Assembly (NCBI GenBank): GCA_036023115.1
Contig: JAYKKT010000088.1
Location: 4,314,001 to 4,378,000, forward strand
Length of the DNA: 64,000 bases
Reading direction: 5' to 3'
Source of the DNA: Brasenia schreberi
Lineage: Eukaryota; Streptophyta; Magnoliopsida; Nymphaeales; Cabombaceae
A program made the position numbers and the translations under genes. The notes under the pieces are model-generated. The model did no database searches and was not told where the DNA came from. It worked only from the letters and a program-made list of their open reading frames with translations. Below, piece after piece: positions 60,201 to 64,000 of the stretch (positions are counted from its first letter, which is position 1; every line of letters starts with the position of its first letter).

Positions 60201-61577
60201 GAATCCCTTCTGATGTGTTTGTGCACTTGCTTGAAGTTACTATATTCTTCAAGTTATTCAAGATGATCGAGGTGCAGACTGTTATGTGTTCCGAAAGTGG
60301 GGCCGGGTTGGCAACGATAAGATTGGTGGATGCAAATTGGAGGAGATCCCAAAATCTGAAGCAATCCATGAATTTAAACGGTTGTTCCTGGAGAAGACTG
60401 GAAATACATGGGAAGCATGGGAAAAGAAGGAAAATTTTGAAAAGCAGCCTGGAAAATTTTTTCCATTAGAAATTGTATGCGAACAGCATTTCTTTTTTTA
60501 CTTAGTAGTAGTTTTATCTTCTTAACGTCAACTTATCTATCCACTTCATGATCTTCTGCCTTTGTATTTATAGGATTATGGGATTACTAGGCAACCATCA
60601 AGAAGCAATGATAATTATAAGAGTCAACTCACTCCTAAATTAGTGGAACTGATGAAGATGCTCTTTGATGTAAAAAAATACAGGTTATCATTTCTTACTA
60701 TTTTTACTGACATCTGTACTTGATTTATTGGGATTTTTCCTTCCTCCTAATAGAAAATGATGCCTTCTATAGGGCTGCTATGATGGAGTTTGAGATTAAT
60801 ATGTTGGAGATGCCTCTGGGGAAGTTGAGTAAAAGTAACATACAGAAAGGTACCTTTTACCTTATCCGTTGGAACTAGTGATATGTTATTTAGTTAACAT
60901 AATGTAGCGTGTAGTACATTTTGCTATTTTACATGGATAAGGCATAATAGAATTAAAGTATGGATTTCATAGGTTACATAACACAAACAATGGATTGTAG
61001 TCATTTTTGCACATACAGCAAGTACACAGTCTGCATCTTTTTCCTAAATATTTTCTCATATCTTTATTCCATAATGCATTCAGAATGCCTAGTCTTTTGC
61101 AATTTTTAAATGTTTTAATGTTCATTCTATAGCCTATATATGCTGTGTTTAGAGGTTCCCACCGCGCTACATGGATACTTACAGCCCCTTTCTGCATCTA
61201 AATACTATTAATGACATTGATACATACATATAGCGCATTCACTATGTCTTACTAATTTCATATGCAATATTACTTTGGGACTCAGTTTAGTTGTTGCAGC
61301 TTTTGTTAGTCTCTAACCATATCTATTTTAATGATCTTCATTTTGTGATAGAGTTCTTTCTTTTTCAGGTTTCAAAGTCTTAACAGAGATTCAAAACCTC
61401 TTATCTGATAATACATACACATCAACTGTCAAAGAGAGCTTGGTAGTTGATGCAAGCAACCGATTTTTCACTATAATTCCTTCGGTACATCCGCATGTGA
61501 TTAAGAATGAGGATGATTTTAAGTCAAAGGTACACCTTTGAATGTTGTGATTTTGGTTCTTCGTTTATTTGTTCACT

Positions 61578-61616
<39 letters not shown>

Positions 61617-63572
61617 TCCATGTATATGGTGCTTTGGAAGCTCTACGATGACTATAAAACAAGAAATTATGCCAATTCACAACCTTTATTTTCTGAAAAT
61701 AGAGCTTGTTCACTGCTTGCATATAAATATAATTGCAATTTCAAAAAGAAAAAGAAGAGAAAAGAAAGTCAGCAACCACATAGGCTGTGCATTGCAGTTG
61801 GTTAAATGCTCTGCCCTTGGTTAAATGCTCTGCCCTTACACAGTAAGTTCGTAATGCTGAAAAGAAAATGTTTTAAAATTTTAATTATTTGAAAGAAGAT
61901 GGTGCTTTGGAATAGCTTGGAAGCTCTTTGATAACTATAAAACAAGAAATTCTGCCAATTCACAACCTTTATTTTCTGAAAATAAAGCTTGTTCACTGCT
62001 TGCATATAAATATAACTGCAATTTCAAAAAGAAAAAAGAAGAGAAAAGAAAGTCAGCAACCACATAGGCTGTGCATTGCAGTTGGTTAAATGCTCTGCCC
62101 TTACACAGTAAGTTTGTAATGCTGAAAAGAAAATGTTTTAAAATTTTAATTATTCCAAAGAAGCTATAAGGTTTTTAATAGTCAGATCAGCACAATTAGT
62201 TTACCTTCCCGCATTAGCAGCACTGATATTTACGATGTATATGGTGAATACAGATTTGGATAACAAGTTGGTAAAACTTGTGAGAACTATCACCACAGAA
62301 ACCCACAAGGATTGGCTGCAATGATCGTGAATCAAGTAAGAGGCAAATATAGTCAACCTTAAAGCAATGTAATGAACAGTTGATACAACACTATGCATGC
62401 TTAAGCTTGTATGTGGTAACTGATGTGGTTGCAAAAGGTTTTCTAATTCCATATAGTTAGACTGGAGAAGCTCAACCAAGCAGAGTAGACAATCTGGACA
62501 GCAAAAGCCTTTGGATGAACTGATATTATGTGAAACAAATGGCAAAGTTGAAAGTTGGTTCTGCTAATTTTATCAATTTTGAATTTAATATGGCAGATGT
62601 TCAAAGAGAAACCATATCTTGCAAATTTCAGAAGTAACCTTGTAGATTTTGACACTAACAACCACCTGGATATGTTGAAAGTCATGGGGAAAAAACCATC
62701 GCAACCTGAAATATCAGGTTTTAGCTTGCATGAAAACCTGGGTGTGCTTTCACATAATGATCGCACATTCTTCCCTAAATGAGCATCACTATCAGACCGA
62801 GTCTGATATTACACTATATTAGTTGCAAATAAATGACACAAGTGCAATAGTTGCCTGGATTGATCACGTATCAGGTAACTATCATGTTCTCCACGCAGAT
62901 ATTACATGTGTAATATAACATGCATCAAAGTAAGGACATAAAAACTACAACATATGTCTGATCTTTTATGTCCAGCTTCCAGCCACATGTATACTTATAT
63001 GACCCTACTGGTTGCACGATCATATGATTTTTTGTGTTTCATTGATTTAATGTCATGGTAATCAGTGATCGTTGTTCCCTGGCTTTTGTATTAATGCTTG
63101 GCTGTTTCTTTTTTACCTGTCATTGTTCACACTGATATGCTGTTATCAATCAAAAGATCACTGATTCATGCTAAATTTTTTAGGTGAAAATGTTAGAAGC
63201 TCTTCAAGATATTGAAATTGCTTCTAGAATTGTTGGATTTGATGTTGAAAGTGATGAAACACTTGATGAGAAATATAAGAAGCTTTGCTGTGATATCGTG
63301 CCACTAGACCATGATAGTGCAGATTATAAGCTTGTTAAAAGATATCTCCTCAATACTCATGCTCCTACGCATAAGGTGGGTTTCACTATGTTTATTTTGC
63401 GGGAATTTCTAACCTTTTTGTCTGATGAAACTTATATTTCCTGATTTGCAAATTAATTTTCAGGATTGGACTCTTGAACTCGAAGATGTTTTCATACTTG
63501 AAAGGGAAGGAGAGTACGAAAAATATGCACCCCATGCAGAGAAACTGAAGAACCGAATGCTTCTTTGGCACG
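54292..63572 (+). CDS. PARP1: Poly(ADP-ribose) polymerase 1, 3' end beyond window
   Basis: Sixteen exons with GT/AG borders and matching phases give about 840 residues: 54292-54435, 55344-55393, 55530-55710, 56097-56286, 56405-56732, 57884-58079, 58160-58321, 58437-58497, 58628-58691, 58766-59023, 60237-60474, 60574-60683, 60773-60849, 61369-61529, 63184-63375, 63464-63572. Domain order is that of plant PARP1. Zinc finger 1 uses C20, C23, H52 and C55; zinc finger 2 uses C114, C117, H145 and C148. A Lys-rich linker follows (195-260), then PADR1/zinc finger 3 ([19 protein letters not shown]), BRCT ([11 protein letters not shown] to [10 protein letters not shown]), WGR ([30 protein letters not shown]), the helical regulatory domain ([19 protein letters not shown]) and the start of the catalytic domain ending at LLWHG, with the NAD-binding His840. 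About 140 residues remain outside. The enzyme uses NAD+ to add ADP-ribose chains to proteins at DNA breaks in the nucleus. No break is seen in the coding exons. Confidence 0.95.
55258..55318 (+). repeat. 24-bp repeat, two and a half copies
   Basis: 'cttgttataattcttatccattct' is repeated head to tail immediately before exon 2 of PARP1, in the intron. Confidence 0.92.
59390..59830 (-). mobile_element. Possible LTR fragment in a PARP1 intron
   Basis: On the minus strand it has words close to those of the 10.0-10.8 kb candidate LTR (ccaacggctag, ccaacagctag) followed by CCCTATAAATCCCC, a TATA-like box, and an AT-rich downstream arm. It lies in the 1.2-kb intron between PARP1 exons 10 and 11. No target duplication was confirmed. 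Confidence 0.35.
61628..62162 (+). repeat. Tandem duplication of about 265 bp in a PARP1 intron
   Basis: The segment from 'tggtgctttgga' to 'aaaattttaattatt' at about 61628-61892 recurs at about 61900-62154 with few changes. The first copy has an extra internal duplication of 19 bp (ggttaaatgctctgccctt). It lies in intron 14 of PARP1, preceded by a (CT)n run at 61583-61613. Confidence 0.92.
62555..62782 (+). other. Unrecognised 75-codon open frame in PARP1 intron 14
   Basis: The frame reads ...[50 protein letters not shown] and ends in a stop. The composition looks protein-like, but it lies in intron 14 of PARP1 (61530-63183) and does not match any part of PARP1. It may be a captured exon fragment or chance. 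No function can be given. Confidence 0.25.
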
Positions 63573-64000
63573 GTGATCATTTATAAATCCCATTGTTCTT
63601 TTATTATAGCTGCTGAATGGCTTACCTGCACGGCTGCACCCACACCTGCATGTGCAATTTACAAATTTACAATTAAGCTGTTAGTAACCTGACTTGTAAT
63701 TGACTACATGAAACAGACCCTGTTGAACTGAATTGTATTGTACTCTTACAACCAAGAAAGGAGTCAAGAAAGGAGTCTTTCGATTTTGATATTTAGTTCA
63801 CAGAGGACTCTAACTTCCAAGGGACTCCAGATAAAACCAGTCTTAGACAATCATATATATATCCATCTGTATAAGCAAGTTATGCACATAATCTACATAT
63901 TTGTGCAGAAAATAAAATACATCAATAGGTAGGCTGATTGTAAATGGAGTAGAAAGTAATATTTGTGTATATATTACCTATTTCAGGAGGGAACAATTAT
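63573..64000 (+). other. PARP1 intron 16, incomplete at window edge
   Basis: A donor GTGATC follows LLWHG at 63573. The expected next exon, which begins with the rest of the HGS signature, is not present before the window ends. Confidence 0.7.

Overview
This is nuclear DNA of a flowering plant. The evidence is spliced genes with canonical GT/AG introns, a pectin methyltransferase of the CGR2/CGR3 type, a plant-type PARP1, a calmodulin-like gene, and AT-rich intergenic DNA full of transposon relics and long (AT)n microsatellites. I cannot name the species. The long TE-filled introns and many RTE-clade LINEs would fit an early-diverging eudicot or a magnoliid, but that is only a guess.

Layout: 0-7 kb is transposon-derived, with a 5'-truncated RTE LINE and an older RTE relic split by a 1-kb hAT-like element. 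From 7.5 to 15.7 kb an RCC1-repeat gene runs on the minus strand; nine exons can be placed and the C-terminal exon is not found. Its introns hold a MULE-like element with terminal inverted repeats and a possible LTR. From 16.4 to 19.1 kb lies a decayed FAR1/MULE transposase relic with an apparent OTU-like tail. A broken 2-oxoglutarate-dependent dioxygenase (ACC-oxidase-homolog type) lies at 20.0-22.0 kb. A five-exon gene for a small secreted Cys-rich protein (DUF4787-like) lies at 24.1-27.4 kb, and an intact intronless four-EF-hand calmodulin-like gene at 28.9-29.5 kb (minus). From 29.7 to 39 kb there are only repeats: GGTTCCGG-rich elements, a truncated RTE copy, two tRNA-derived SINEs and non-coding LTR-like DNA.

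From 39.1 to 48.4 kb (minus) is the CGR2/CGR3-like gene. Its six coding exons encode only about 260 residues but span 9.3 kb, because introns and the upstream region took repeated RTE insertions: a full-length 3.3-kb copy nested in an older copy, a 34-bp and a 112-bp 3'-end insertion, a 1.7-kb 5'-truncated copy and a 211-bp head-plus-tail miniature. All five have visible 16-18 bp target-site duplications. Divergently, from 54.3 kb to past the right edge, is PARP1; 16 exons cover about 840 residues, from the first zinc finger to the catalytic histidine.

The genes are unrelated housekeeping or signalling genes and do not form a pathway. The most interesting content is the RTE family. Two independent copies share the same two disabling changes yet each has its own target-site duplication, and miniature head-plus-tail derivatives exist. 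Together these suggest mobilisation in trans of a dead or non-autonomous lineage.
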